The notes under the pieces are model-generated. The model was not told the DNA's origin. It searched no databases and saw only the letters and a list, made by a program, of their open reading frames with translations. Of a stretch of 64,000 nucleotides of DNA, positions 25,933 to 33,998 are shown in pieces (within the stretch, counting starts at the first letter, position 1; each line of letters begins with the position of its first letter). The position numbers were made by a program, and so were the translations under genes. Source of the DNA: Domibacillus sp. DTU_2020_1001157_1_SI_ALB_TIR_016 (GTDB taxonomy: Bacteria; Bacillota; Bacilli; Bacillales; Domibacillaceae); the NCBI RefSeq assembly GCF_032341995.1, contig NZ_CP135438.1, positions 1,488,001 to 1,552,000 on the forward strand, written 5' to 3'.

Positions 25933-26517
25933 TCATACTTTTAGTGATCCGAAAAACTCTCTTTCAGCAGCCGGCCATTCGCTTGCAATAATACTGTAAA
26001 ACACTGAATGACGATACGACCCATCTCTTCGAATCATATGGTTGCGAAGTGTACCTTCTTTTACTGCACCAAGCCGCTCAATCGCTTTTTGGGACCTGAT
26101 ATTTCGATCATCTGTTTTAAATTGGACACGGATCATACCTAACTCATGAAAGCAATAACGGAGTAGCAAATGCTTGCACTCTTTGTTTACAGGTGTGCCC
26201 CATACAGATGGACGAAACCATGTCCAGCCAATCTCCAGACTTTTATGAGCTTGTGAAATCGCCAAAAAGCGTGTTGTACCAATGATCTTTCCTGTTTTCC
26301 GCTCAATCACAACAAATGGATATTCAGCACCTGTTTCTTTTGCTGTTAATGCGTCTTCTACAAATTGAGACATCTCTTGAAGCGTTTTAATGTGCTGGGG
26401 CAGATGCGTCCAGATATCTTGATGGCCCCCCGCTTCCCATAGCCCTCTTATATGCCCTCTTTCCATTGGAATAATACGAATGTGATTCCCTGTTAATTCT
26501 TTGAGTGAATGATTCAT
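25933..26517 (-). CDS. GNAT-family N-acetyltransferase, RimJ/RimL-like
   Basis: 194 residues of the RimJ type (Acetyltransf_3): EIGWTWFRPSVWGTPVNKEC, LGMIRVQFKTDDRNIRSQKA and IERLGAVKEGTLRNHMIRRD. These enzymes acetylate protein N-termini or small amines. Start is preceded by GGAGGGGG. Stands alone. Confidence 0.87.
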   Translation of the reverse strand: MNHSLKELTGNHIRIIPMERGHIRGLWEAGGHQDIWTHLPQHIKTLQEMSQFVEDALTAKETGAEYPFVVIERKTGKIIGTTRFLAISQAHKSLEIGWTWFRPSVWGTPVNKECKHLLLRYCFHELGMIRVQFKTDDRNIRSQKAIERLGAVKEGTLRNHMIRRDGSYRHSVFYSIIASEWPAAEREFFGSLKV

Positions 26518-27004
26518 TTGCCCCCTCCTTTTCTCCGGATGTTTAGCATATTTGGTACTCGTCTAATCTACTGACTCCTTTAAAGAAAGTACTTCTTTAT
26601 ATTCTCAATGCACATACTCCTATTATTCCCATTATATCCAACTCCAGTTTCCTTGTGGAGAATGACCGACCAAATTTTTTCTCGTCGAGCCTGTAGAAAT
26701 CGCAGCGAGCATAATATTTTCAAAGCTAAATACTTACTTTTAGCTTTTTTTATTTTGTTTGCATAAAATGGCTGGAACGAGGCCATACTGTTTTGTGTAA
26801 GGCAGTCCTATTCTCTTGAGTTTATATCCCTGTTACCACCATGCAGCCAGAGCCCCCTCTGGCTGTTTTTTTGTCTATATCCCCTAACTCTTGGAAAAGA
26901 ATTAAAAGGGCTCACTATAGAATAAGTAATCGCAGTCGTATGCTTTATCGTTTCCATCGAACTACCACCCACTTGAACCGTTAAGTGGGTGGCGGCAGTT
27001 CCAT
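26518..27004. other. Gene-free region with a terminator and an orphan IS605-like hairpin
   Basis: A terminator for rightward transcription lies at 26844-26872 (CAGCCAGAG/CTCTGGCTG plus seven T). A second hairpin, CCACCCACTT (26965-26974) with AAGTGGGTGG (26983-26992), is of the kind found at right ends of IS200/IS605-type elements. A 68-codon reverse frame (26580-26786) has no ribosome site and no recognisable product. Confidence 0.6.
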
Positions 27005-27565
27005 TCAGACAGCTCTTTTTCGAAGCGCAGCATAACAGGCTACAACAATCGCTCCCGCTAGACCCGTCAGCATATCGGTCATTGTATCTTTATTATCGTC
27101 TTCTTCCATGAAACCCATAACGGCCCCGAGAAATTCAGCACTTTCCCACAGAGCACTGATCGTCACTGCGAATGTTAAAACAAACAAAAAAATCATCCAT
27201 CGCGAAATTCCTTTTTCTACACTGTTTGGCAAAAGAAGTTTATAAATAGCTATTCCCACAAAACCCGCAAAAACACTCCCAAAGAAATGAAGCATTGTAT
27301 CCCACCAGCGAAAGCGGTCATAAAATTTCAAGATGGCCCCCAGAAAAAATGTACAAAATATAAAAAGATAGTAGCTGATAATCAAAGGCAGGTTGAAAGG
27401 GATCTTTTTTAAAAACAAAAGTAAAACGGGCAGTAAGCTGAACAAAACCCTGCCAATTGCATCCGGCCAGGTAGAAGAATTTCCATTTGAAATGTCTCGA
27501 ATAAACACAGCTGCCATTACGACAACAAACGTTATGCTTAAAAACAAAATGACTTTCTTTTTCAT
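27005..27565 (-). CDS. Multi-pass membrane protein, DUF2238-like
   Basis: 186 residues and about six helices. The block FRWWDTMLHFFGSVFAGFVG followed by ISALWESAEFLGAVMGFMEEDDNKDTMTDML, with conserved His, Trp, Glu and Asp in membrane positions, resembles the DUF2238/YjdF group, whose function is unknown. Start at ATG 27565 is weakly supported by GGTGATG; the open frame runs to 27673. Confidence 0.65.
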   Translation of the reverse strand: MKKKVILFLSITFVVVMAAVFIRDISNGNSSTWPDAIGRVLFSLLPVLLLFLKKIPFNLPLIISYYLFIFCTFFLGAILKFYDRFRWWDTMLHFFGSVFAGFVGIAIYKLLLPNSVEKGISRWMIFLFVLTFAVTISALWESAEFLGAVMGFMEEDDNKDTMTDMLTGLAGAIVVACYAALRKRAV

Positions 27566-27788
27566 GTCATCACCATCTAAAAAAGTTTTTATTAGTATGC
27601 CCAGTAACTGCCATCTCAACCCGGTGATGAAAGTGCCCTTATCTGCATTTTCCTGATTCTCATACTTCTCCACTCATATTCCATTTACTCCAGAGAAAAT
27701 TTCTTAGGGAAAATACCTATATGGGACAACATTCCATTCAAAAAACAGAGCATATACTTATGTCATGAACAGAATGGAGGGGTCCCTA

Positions 27789-28316
27789 TTGGCCGACAAA
27801 TCAAGAGTACACCAGCACTTGGCCTGGCATGAGACGCTTGAACTGCATGAAATAGCAGCCACGACAGCCCATTATCTGACTGAATTCAAATTGCAGCTTG
27901 CGAATGTACAGGACCCGACGCTGCGAGGTCTGTATATGGAGGCGATCCGGAACCTTGAGCAAAATACGCTTGAGCTGCTTCCTTTTTATGAAAAAGCACC
28001 AATTCCGATGTTGCTCAAAGACAGCCTTGAAACGTTCAGTCCCAAGCCGATGGGGGTAAACTTGACCGCCTTCTATGGAAGAAAACTGCTTATATTTGCA
28101 AAAAATGCTGTGCGTAATTATGCGGTCGCCATTACGGAAACTGCCACTCCAGCTCTGCGTGTCATCTTTCAAAAACAATTACAAAAAGCGATCGAATTGC
28201 ACGCCAAGACGTTCGATTTTATGCTGCAGAGAAGCTATTACCCGGCGTATGATTTAGAGAAGCTGCTTGCTGAAGATTTGAAAAATGCCAAAACCTCTTT
28301 GTCCGTAAGACGCTGA
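27789..28316 (+). CDS. CotF-like spore coat protein (coat F domain)
   Basis: 175 residues, all helical, with two coat-F-like repeats (for example TAHYLTEFKLQLANVQDPTL and NYAVAITETATPALRVIFQK) and the ending YYPAYDLEKLLAEDLKNAK typical of CotF-type proteins. TTG at 27789 lies six bases after GGAGGGG, while the ATG at 27765 would place that site inside the gene. Expected to be made in the mother cell and laid down in the coat. Confidence 0.75.
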   Translation: MADKSRVHQHLAWHETLELHEIAATTAHYLTEFKLQLANVQDPTLRGLYMEAIRNLEQNTLELLPFYEKAPIPMLLKDSLETFSPKPMGVNLTAFYGRKLLIFAKNAVRNYAVAITETATPALRVIFQKQLQKAIELHAKTFDFMLQRSYYPAYDLEKLLAEDLKNAKTSLSVRR

Positions 28317-28389
28317 TAAAGTACCTTTCCTGCTTCGCTAGTATAATAACACCAAGGCACAATCAACTCAGAATTTTAAAAAACAAAAA

Positions 28390-28438
28390 ACCCTCTGGCT
28401 TTTTCTCTTTTAACGGAAGAAAGCCAAAGGATTTTTTA
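28390..28438 (+). terminator. Terminator of the coat protein gene
   Basis: Imperfect stem CCTCTGGCTTTTTCTC / GAAGAAAGCCAAAGG followed by ATTTTTTATT. Confidence 0.7.
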
Positions 28439-28480
28439 TTATGCCACTTGATGAAGGGAAGTGCCGCTAACTCCTGCATT

Positions 28481-28867
28481 TTAATCTTTCCAATAAAACA
28501 CAGCATCAAATATCGTATACTGCTCTCCAAAGTCAGGCATCGTTAAAATGGTTGGAATCTCTGCTTCAAAAGGAAGCAGCCCTTCTACGTCACTTTTTTC
28601 TAAAATTATATACCCTGCTTCGTGTAAACATTGCTTAATTTCTCTTAGTTCTGATGAAAACTTTTCTGGTACATCGTTAAGATTTTCCGGTCCCAAGAAA
28701 CTATAACCGCTGTAACTTTCTTCTACTCTATTATTTTCTTCTCGAATGAACTTCGATCGTTCACTCCATCCAAACACAGCAACTGGGACTAGACGACTCA
28801 CGTATACAGAGACTCCTTCCATTTCCCAAACAACAACAGGAGCTTCCTTTACTTCACTTTTGCTCAT
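28481..28867 (-). CDS. Hypothetical protein, immunity-like small cytosolic protein
   Basis: 128 residues, acidic, no signal peptide or membrane helix. I recognise no family. ATG at 28867 follows GGAAG; the longer frame starts with an unsupported TTG at 28894. It follows a 65-residue gene by 32 bases on the same strand. Size, composition and pairing resemble contact-inhibition immunity genes, but no toxin gene is near. Confidence 0.55.
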   Translation of the reverse strand: MSKSEVKEAPVVVWEMEGVSVYVSRLVPVAVFGWSERSKFIREENNRVEESYSGYSFLGPENLNDVPEKFSSELREIKQCLHEAGYIILEKSDVEGLLPFEAEIPTILTMPDFGEQYTIFDAVFYWKD

Positions 28868-28899
28868 CACACTGCTTCCATTTTTTTGTAGCAAAAAAA

Positions 28900-29097
28900 T
28901 TAAATAAAAGAAGCATATCCACTTCCGTAATGACCAAATTCTCCGTCACATTCCAACTGTTCTGACTCATTTAGCTTGAAAAGAAGCTTTTTAATGTAAT
29001 CCTCTATTTCCTCCCCGCACCCTTTTTCATAAGGAAACGAATTTCCGACAGGCTCTCCATTAATAATTGAAAAAAGCTGTTCATTTATAGATTTCAT
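28900..29097 (-). CDS. Hypothetical small acidic protein
   Basis: 65 residues with two cysteines (KGCGEEIEDYI, LECDGEFGHYGSGYASFI). AGGGGATAAAA precedes the ATG at 29097. Probably one operon with the next gene on the left. No family recognised. Confidence 0.55.
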   Translation of the reverse strand: MKSINEQLFSIINGEPVGNSFPYEKGCGEEIEDYIKKLLFKLNESEQLECDGEFGHYGSGYASFI

Positions 29098-29250
29098 TTT
29101 TATCCCCTATATAAGCATGTTATAGCTCATCTATCTTCTTGTCTTTGTTAGGTTTCTGTATAAGAATAGCCTATGAACAATGAATTCATATACCGAAGTA
29201 AATGAATGAGATAAAATTCGCTTCAAATTATTTATACGGGGGTGAGCTGT

Positions 29251-29622
29251 TTGGATTTTTTTCCTGAAGAACTCGATTTCTTGTCATTATTTTGTGTAGA
29301 ACCAATAAAACTCGATCAACATATACCCTTTTTTTATAATCAATCTACCTTTTCTTTTAACAATGAGACGGAGTCCTTTGTAGTAAAGATGGCGCCGAGC
29401 TACAGCGAATTTGATTTAAAAGTTACAAATAGGGCTAATCATACATTAATTGCATTCCACTCTTTTAAAACTGTTGGAAAGTTAGAGATTCTTTGTGATA
29501 AAAAGGATTGCGCGAAAATCCTCCTTATCCTGGATTATGATAGAGATCGCTTTATCACATCCGTTGAAATAACCTTTAAACCAAAGTTTAGTATCATTCT
29601 CAGAGAGCACTTTATTGATTGA
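29251..29622 (+). CDS. Hypothetical protein, immunity-like
   Basis: 123 residues predicted to be mostly beta strands, ending KPKFSIILREHFID. Start is TTG at 29251, five bases after GGGGGTGA (a GTG at 29242 overlaps that site). Divergent from the pair 28481-29097 with 150 bases between. Not recognised; may belong with that pair as an orphan immunity cluster. Confidence 0.5.
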   Translation: MDFFPEELDFLSLFCVEPIKLDQHIPFFYNQSTFSFNNETESFVVKMAPSYSEFDLKVTNRANHTLIAFHSFKTVGKLEILCDKKDCAKILLILDYDRDRFITSVEITFKPKFSIILREHFID

Positions 29623-29851
29623 ATAAGTGATTAGATTCCGCCACACGGTTATATATATTTTATTAGTAGAAAGATAGTATTGATTTATTTTCTCTTTTTC
29701 TTATTCCCTCAATAAAATAAAGTACCCGTTCATAAATTAAAAATTCCCAATTACATAGGGGTGATATGTTATCCTAAATATCATATGTTAACAAGCAATA
29801 CATTTCGGTTAACTATTTAATTGAACCTAAACCTATAAATGAGGGATAAAT

Positions 29852-30268
29852 ATGTACAAATTGCGAGGTCATCACCTTTTTTGTCTTCTGGGCTATCGAG
29901 GAATGGGCTATTCCGAAGAATACGTCGAAAATATGACACGTTTGCACCAAACGTTAAGAGATTACCCTAATACGCTCATTCATCTTGTAAACGGCCCTGA
30001 TCAGTTGTGTGAAAAGTACCCCAATTCAGGTGTATACCATTGCCAGGACAACAGTATTTATGAAAGGGATGCCGCTATTTTGGAGAAAATGGGGCTTAAA
30101 ATCGGACAAATGTTAAGCTGGAAGGATATTGAGTCGTGTATCCGAAAGTTTGTGGTCCCCTCTGATGTTCAGGTTATATGTGAAACCTGTGCCTGGCGGT
30201 CATATGGAGTTTGTGAAGAAGGTATTCAAGAGATTCATGAAGGGAAAAGGTTGAGGAAAATTCAATAA
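29852..30268 (+). CDS. DUF1284 family protein
   Basis: 138 residues. The N-terminal block KLRGHHLFCLLGYRGMGYSE and following EYVENMTRLHQTLR, then cysteines spread through the protein (CEKYP, YHCQD, CETCAW, GVCEEG), are the DUF1284 pattern; the cysteines suggest an iron-sulfur or zinc site. Function unknown. Single gene with its own promoter region of AT-rich DNA upstream. Confidence 0.85.
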   Translation: MYKLRGHHLFCLLGYRGMGYSEEYVENMTRLHQTLRDYPNTLIHLVNGPDQLCEKYPNSGVYHCQDNSIYERDAAILEKMGLKIGQMLSWKDIESCIRKFVVPSDVQVICETCAWRSYGVCEEGIQEIHEGKRLRKIQ

Positions 30269-30476
30269 TCCCCCTCTTCCCTTTTATTAATCCGTCCATT
30301 TTGAGAGCAACTCCTTCTGTGCAATCATCGTGAACCAGCATTTCTTTACCGTTAAGACTATTTACTAGAGAAAAACGTAAGCAGCACCTGGTAAGAGATA
30401 TCACTCAAATAAGGAAGGAGATTTATCACTGAAGGCTGCCCCTTTCTTCTGAGCTATGCATTCAATATTTAGCATT

Positions 30477-30528
30477 AAAAAAGACCAGGCTCCATTCCTT
30501 GATAGAGAAGGAATAGCGCCTGGTTTTT
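30477..30528. terminator. Bidirectional terminator near the DUF4386 gene
   Basis: AAAAGACCAGGC pairs with GCCTGGTTTTT over an inner ATTCCTT/AAGGAAT helix; it closes the leftward operon 30575-32009 and can also close the rightward DUF1284 gene. Confidence 0.8.
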
Positions 30529-30574
30529 CTGTTGGTTTAAGTAATCCGTCTTATTTAAATGTATGCATACCCAC

Positions 30575-31279
30575 CTAATTCTTTTTTGCAGACATGGCGG
30601 CAATTGCAGATTCATTAAATCCTTTAGCGATCAGCCAAACGGTTAAAATCATTTCATTAGCTGCTACCGGCAGTGCCAAAACAGCACCCCAAACCGAAAC
30701 TTGTTCAATAACACCGAACATAACTAACAGGGCACAAAGGAAAACAAGGGCTGCCCCCGTCATTCCTAGGATGGGTATGAATCTCGGTACGAGCTTGGAT
30801 TTATAAAAGATATAACTGTACATCACGGTATTGATACCGAGCATAAAATTGGGGCCAAGCAGGAATGTCCAGTCATGTATTGCTTTTAATATGGTGCCCG
30901 AAGTTTGAAAAGATGTGGTATCCGGAGCTCCTGCCGCTACAAATTCCCGGCTTAAGGTCAACAGCGACAGCACGCTGATGACACCCACAGTAATGACAAC
31001 CGCTTCAAGAAACCGGAAGCAAACATGCCAAAGAGCGATCGTTTCATTATATCTTCTTAAAATTGGAAACATGGTGGCTGCTGTACCAACCGCTGAAACG
31101 ACAAGAATTAATTCCATCAACGCCCCCATTATCACCTGGTCGGCATGTTCAGCACCTTTAATCAGGTAATCAGGACTGTTTAGGATAGGATCATATAAAA
31201 TAACACCCATTATCGCCGTAACAGCGGCAAGTATAAACAGGACACCGACAATTTTTGCTGCTTTTTTGTTTGAATTCAT
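30575..31279 (-). CDS. DUF4386 membrane protein
   Basis: 234 residues with about six to seven helices; opening KKAAKIVGVLFILAAVTAIM and the central FRFLEAVVITVGVISVLSLL are typical of DUF4386 proteins. These are common in Bacillaceae and of unknown function. ATG at 31279 follows AAGGAGAT; the frame is open to 31327. It is the third gene of the leftward XRE module 2 and 57 bases behind the XRE gene. Confidence 0.8.
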   Translation of the reverse strand: MNSNKKAAKIVGVLFILAAVTAIMGVILYDPILNSPDYLIKGAEHADQVIMGALMELILVVSAVGTAATMFPILRRYNETIALWHVCFRFLEAVVITVGVISVLSLLTLSREFVAAGAPDTTSFQTSGTILKAIHDWTFLLGPNFMLGINTVMYSYIFYKSKLVPRFIPILGMTGAALVFLCALLVMFGVIEQVSVWGAVLALPVAANEMILTVWLIAKGFNESAIAAMSAKKN

Positions 31280-31336
31280 TTCTATCTCCTTCTTTCCACA
31301 AATTAACAAATGGTAAAGCAGAAACAATCATCGGTC

Positions 31337-31561
31337 TTACAGCTTCGAGTTGTCCCCATAAAAGAATACTTCTTCCAGCGGTAAGTTAAAGGCGCGAGCA
31401 ATACGAAAAGCCAGTTCCAAAGATGGGGAGTAATTTCCCTTCTCAAGAGCTACGATAGTCTGTCTTGTTACGCCTGCCTTGTCAGCCAGTTGCTGCTGGG
31501 TCATTTCATTATGGTTGAATCGTAATTTTCGAATGTGATTGCCGACAAGATGTTTGCCCAT
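31337..31561 (-). CDS. XRE-family regulator (module 2)
   Basis: 74-residue DNA-binding protein: TQQQLADKAGVTRQTIVALE is the helix-turn-helix, nearly the same recognition helix (TRQTI-ALEK) as in module 1. It follows the membrane gene immediately (GGAAAGG site). Gene order is membrane protein, XRE, DUF4386, the reverse of module 1. Confidence 0.86.
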   Translation of the reverse strand: MGKHLVGNHIRKLRFNHNEMTQQQLADKAGVTRQTIVALEKGNYSPSLELAFRIARAFNLPLEEVFFYGDNSKL

Positions 31562-31562
31562 A

Positions 31563-32009
31563 TTAAATTCCTTTCCGATAATGATAAAGTTTTGTAATGG
31601 AGCCGGTCACATCGGAAAGAAATCCTGAAGCGATCAGGATCATAAACATCGCCTGTGACGGCTGATAAATGACCAGCGATCCCATTGCAAAAAGAAAGCC
31701 GAGGATAAATACAAAAAAAGAGTTTCGGTGTGCTTTCAATTCGATAAACTTATCCAGTTCATCCGCAAATGCTGGTTCCTTTTCTCTGGTCGTTATTCTA
31801 AAGATGATGTTAAAAATAATGCTGATTACAATGTGTGCGACTATGGAAACCAAAGTTAAAACAAGGACGAAGGACCCCCAATAGCGAAAGGTTTCGGTCG
31901 ACTGAAGCCCTCCCTCGGGATGCTGCGGGTACATATATAAACAAAAAAATCCGAAAATGAGAATAACACTGATCAACGATACAATGCTTTTCTTTTCTTG
32001 ATAAGTCAT
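31563..32009 (-). CDS. Membrane protein of XRE module 2
   Basis: 148 residues, four predicted helices, with a charged cytoplasmic loop (FRITTREKEPAFADELDKFI) between the second and third. Comparable in topology to the protein of module 1. GGGGGGGAAGTC precedes the start. The operator cluster at 32036-32069 lies just upstream. Confidence 0.7.
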   Translation of the reverse strand: MTYQEKKSIVSLISVILIFGFFCLYMYPQHPEGGLQSTETFRYWGSFVLVLTLVSIVAHIVISIIFNIIFRITTREKEPAFADELDKFIELKAHRNSFFVFILGFLFAMGSLVIYQPSQAMFMILIASGFLSDVTGSITKLYHYRKGI

Positions 32010-32035
32010 GACTTCCCCCCCTTGTACGTTCGCTT

Positions 32036-32069
32036 TTACATGATGTAAAGCGTGTTTTACACGATGTAA
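32036..32069. promoter_or_regulatory. Operator cluster of XRE module 2
   Basis: Four hexamers in mirror order: TTACAT (32036-32041), ATGTAA (32043-32048), TTACAC (32057-32062), ATGTAA (32064-32069). The central pair has the ATGTAA-N8-TTACA spacing seen twice in front of XRE module 1. Confidence 0.72.
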
Positions 32070-32100
32070 TATAGACTATGCACAAAGTCAATTAAAGATG

Positions 32101-32531
32101 ACACCTAATCAATATAATAAAACTTTTTTCTTTAAAAATGCAAAAAAGCCGATCCCCATCTTAGGACGTAAGCACAAAAAGATACGTAAATTTAAAAAAT
32201 CCCTGATTCCTTTAATAACAAGGTTTCAGGGATTTTTTGTGTCCTTTGATGACGAATGGGAATGCTGATAATTCCCCAGCTCCTCCAAAACTCCCCTAAT
32301 CTCCAAAACGTATTTCTTCTATTGTATATAGCTATTGCGTGCTGCAAAACCTGCAGTCAGAGAACGGACGATTAAAGCTTAATAACGTTTCTGACTGTAT
32401 AAAAGATATGTAACGATCGGGTTTGCTGATTGATTTATCGTGAATAAAAAATAGTTTTTATAAATATTAATATAAACCCCTTACACTCTTCACTCCTTCT
32501 TATTATAATAAATGGAAAACGAGGGATTTTA
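32101..32531. other. Gene-free region with an orphan terminator
   Basis: A 13-bp terminator stem (32194-32206 with 32226-32238) stands without an adjacent gene, which suggests that a gene has been lost here. Otherwise AT-rich; it should contain the promoter of the secreted protein at 32532. Confidence 0.55.
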
Positions 32532-33203
32532 TTGGTAATAAGGTTAAAATTATTCATTACAATGTTTGCGGCTATTGTATTATTTTTAATTACGCACCAT
32601 TCAGCAGAAGCAGAAAATCCGATCAAGCCGAGTCAAAGCCGGGTGACCTATACCCTTAAAGATGCAAATGGTGTAGCATACAAGGTCTATTTTGCTGGTG
32701 TAAGAGAGAAGAAGGGCTATGCATCTTATGATAAGTGGCCCTATGTCTGGGCAGGAGCCAATGAGGGGGATCTTATCTACAAAGGAAACTACACTCTTTA
32801 CACCCACAAAGTAGGCACAAGCTATATCAAAAAGTCACGTTTCTATTTTAAAGATTACGAATTGAATTCCACTCGCAAGATGGTTCATGTTTACCCATCT
32901 AAATACAAAGGGCAGCCAGATATTTTAGCAGTTGCCGAAACAGATCATTCGAATTTAGAAATTGCGCAATGGTACTACATGAAAGATGGCGTACTAACAA
33001 AAATGATTGATGTAGGATATACTAAACGCGCGAAGCGTATTGCTATAAACAAATTTCAAATAGCAGGATACGACAATAGCACTGGCAGTTGGCATTTTAG
33101 TGATTTAGTCTTCAATCCTAAGAAAAACAAATATAGTACGGTTAATGTAAAACCAAAAAACCCAAGCCAAGTAATCAAAAACTGGCCAAAACACTGGCAA
33201 TAA
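32532..33203 (+). CDS. Secreted protein of unknown function
   Basis: 223 residues with a clear signal peptide (KLFITMFAAIVLFLITHHSA, probable cleavage after AEA near residue 27) and no cell-wall anchor. The mature part is rich in Tyr, Lys and Trp and probably all beta (VYFAGVREKKGYASYDKWPY). Start is a TTG with GAGGG seven bases upstream. I recognise no family. Confidence 0.65.
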   Translation: MVIRLKLFITMFAAIVLFLITHHSAEAENPIKPSQSRVTYTLKDANGVAYKVYFAGVREKKGYASYDKWPYVWAGANEGDLIYKGNYTLYTHKVGTSYIKKSRFYFKDYELNSTRKMVHVYPSKYKGQPDILAVAETDHSNLEIAQWYYMKDGVLTKMIDVGYTKRAKRIAINKFQIAGYDNSTGSWHFSDLVFNPKKNKYSTVNVKPKNPSQVIKNWPKHWQ

Positions 33204-33206
33204 AAA

Positions 33207-33239
33207 AGACCCGTCTACTCGTCATGAGCAGGCGGGTTA
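33207..33239 (-). terminator. Terminator downstream of the 80-residue gene
   Basis: Stem AGACCCGTCTACTC / GAGCAGGCGGGTT with mismatches; six U follow on the reverse strand. Confidence 0.55.
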
Positions 33240-33278
33240 GTTTATTACATTTTCATAAAATGTCTTTAAAGATCATCT

Positions 33279-33521
33279 TTACTCTTTATGTTGGAGTTTT
33301 TCCGCCAGCTTGTAGAAATCGAGGCAATGCTTTGAAAATTCTTCATTGATCTCTTTGTACAGTTTTGTTGATTCGTCTAATACGTTATTTAAACGATCAT
33401 AAATATAATACTTTTTCGCACCTATTCCATAGCGTTTATATATAATTTCGTACTTCTTACCATTATAAACACCATTAAAGTACAAATAGTTACCTATTTC
33501 CTTCGAGAGAACAAAAGACAA
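33279..33521 (-). CDS. Hypothetical protein, about 80 residues
   Basis: Basic, tyrosine-rich protein (NGKKYEIIYKRYGIGAKKYY) with a helical C-terminus. TTG at 33521 is placed nine bases after GGGGGGAGG; the open frame extends to 33635 through a low-complexity Phe run that I doubt. Lies beside prophage debris. No family recognised. Confidence 0.45.
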   Translation of the reverse strand: MSFVLSKEIGNYLYFNGVYNGKKYEIIYKRYGIGAKKYYIYDRLNNVLDESTKLYKEINEEFSKHCLDFYKLAEKLQHKE

Positions 33522-33598
33522 ATTTACTCTACCTCCCCCCTTAATATCTAAATGTATGCTGAACTGAAACGAAAAGAAGAAAAAGTAGCATCCCCTCT

Positions 33599-33814
33599 TT
33601 ATCTGGATGAGCAGGCGCTCGAAGAAATGCAGCAAATCGTCTGCTCCCCGAGTGTGAAGTCTGCAGGTACGATGTACGACTTCACTACTTCACCGACACC
33701 ATCATTGAAATCGTACTGCTTATCAATATTGGGGGCATCCTTCATAAATCCATGAGCGGCTTTATCTACATAGGATACATGTGTAATCGTTGCATTTATT
33801 CGTTCTCTAGCCAC
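33599..33814 (-). pseudogene. Remnant of a phage XkdF-type prohead protease (Peptidase_S78_2)
   Basis: The reverse frame starts with GTG (site GGAGATGGAG) and reads ATITHVSYVDKAAHGFMKDA followed by DKQYDFNDGVGEVVKSYIVP and ADFTLGEQ. Both blocks match my memory of XkdF: the opening VTHVSYVDKAAN and the core HxFMK-HDFNDGVGEVVES. They are fused with the part in between missing, and the frame ends after 71 residues instead of several hundred. A prophage relic. Confidence 0.6.
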
Positions 33815-33935
33815 TATTCTCCATCTCCTTTCAGTGAACTTTGAAGACTCCTGTATTTCTCATGTATACAGTACATTTATTCTCTCCTTTCCAGGTTCAA
33901 GTTCATTAAGCCTGATTACTTTAGGCCAAAAGAAA

Positions 33936-33956
33936 AAGACCGACTTGATCGGTCTT
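33936..33956 (-). terminator. Terminator of the STAS gene
   Basis: AAGACCGA (33936-33943) with TCGGTCTT (33949-33956), followed by UUUUC on the reverse strand. Confidence 0.75.
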
Positions 33957-33998
33957 CACTAAACATTTTCTTCAATTAAGGTACATTTATCAGCTAGA

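Noticed and set aside
26580..26786. 68-codon reverse ORF
   Set aside because: No ribosome site, no recognisable domain, basic low-complexity composition and position in a gene-free stretch.
33552..33755. 67-codon forward ORF between the small gene and the XkdF remnant
   Set aside because: The reverse strand has the phage-like text with a ribosome site, so the forward frame is treated as a shadow.
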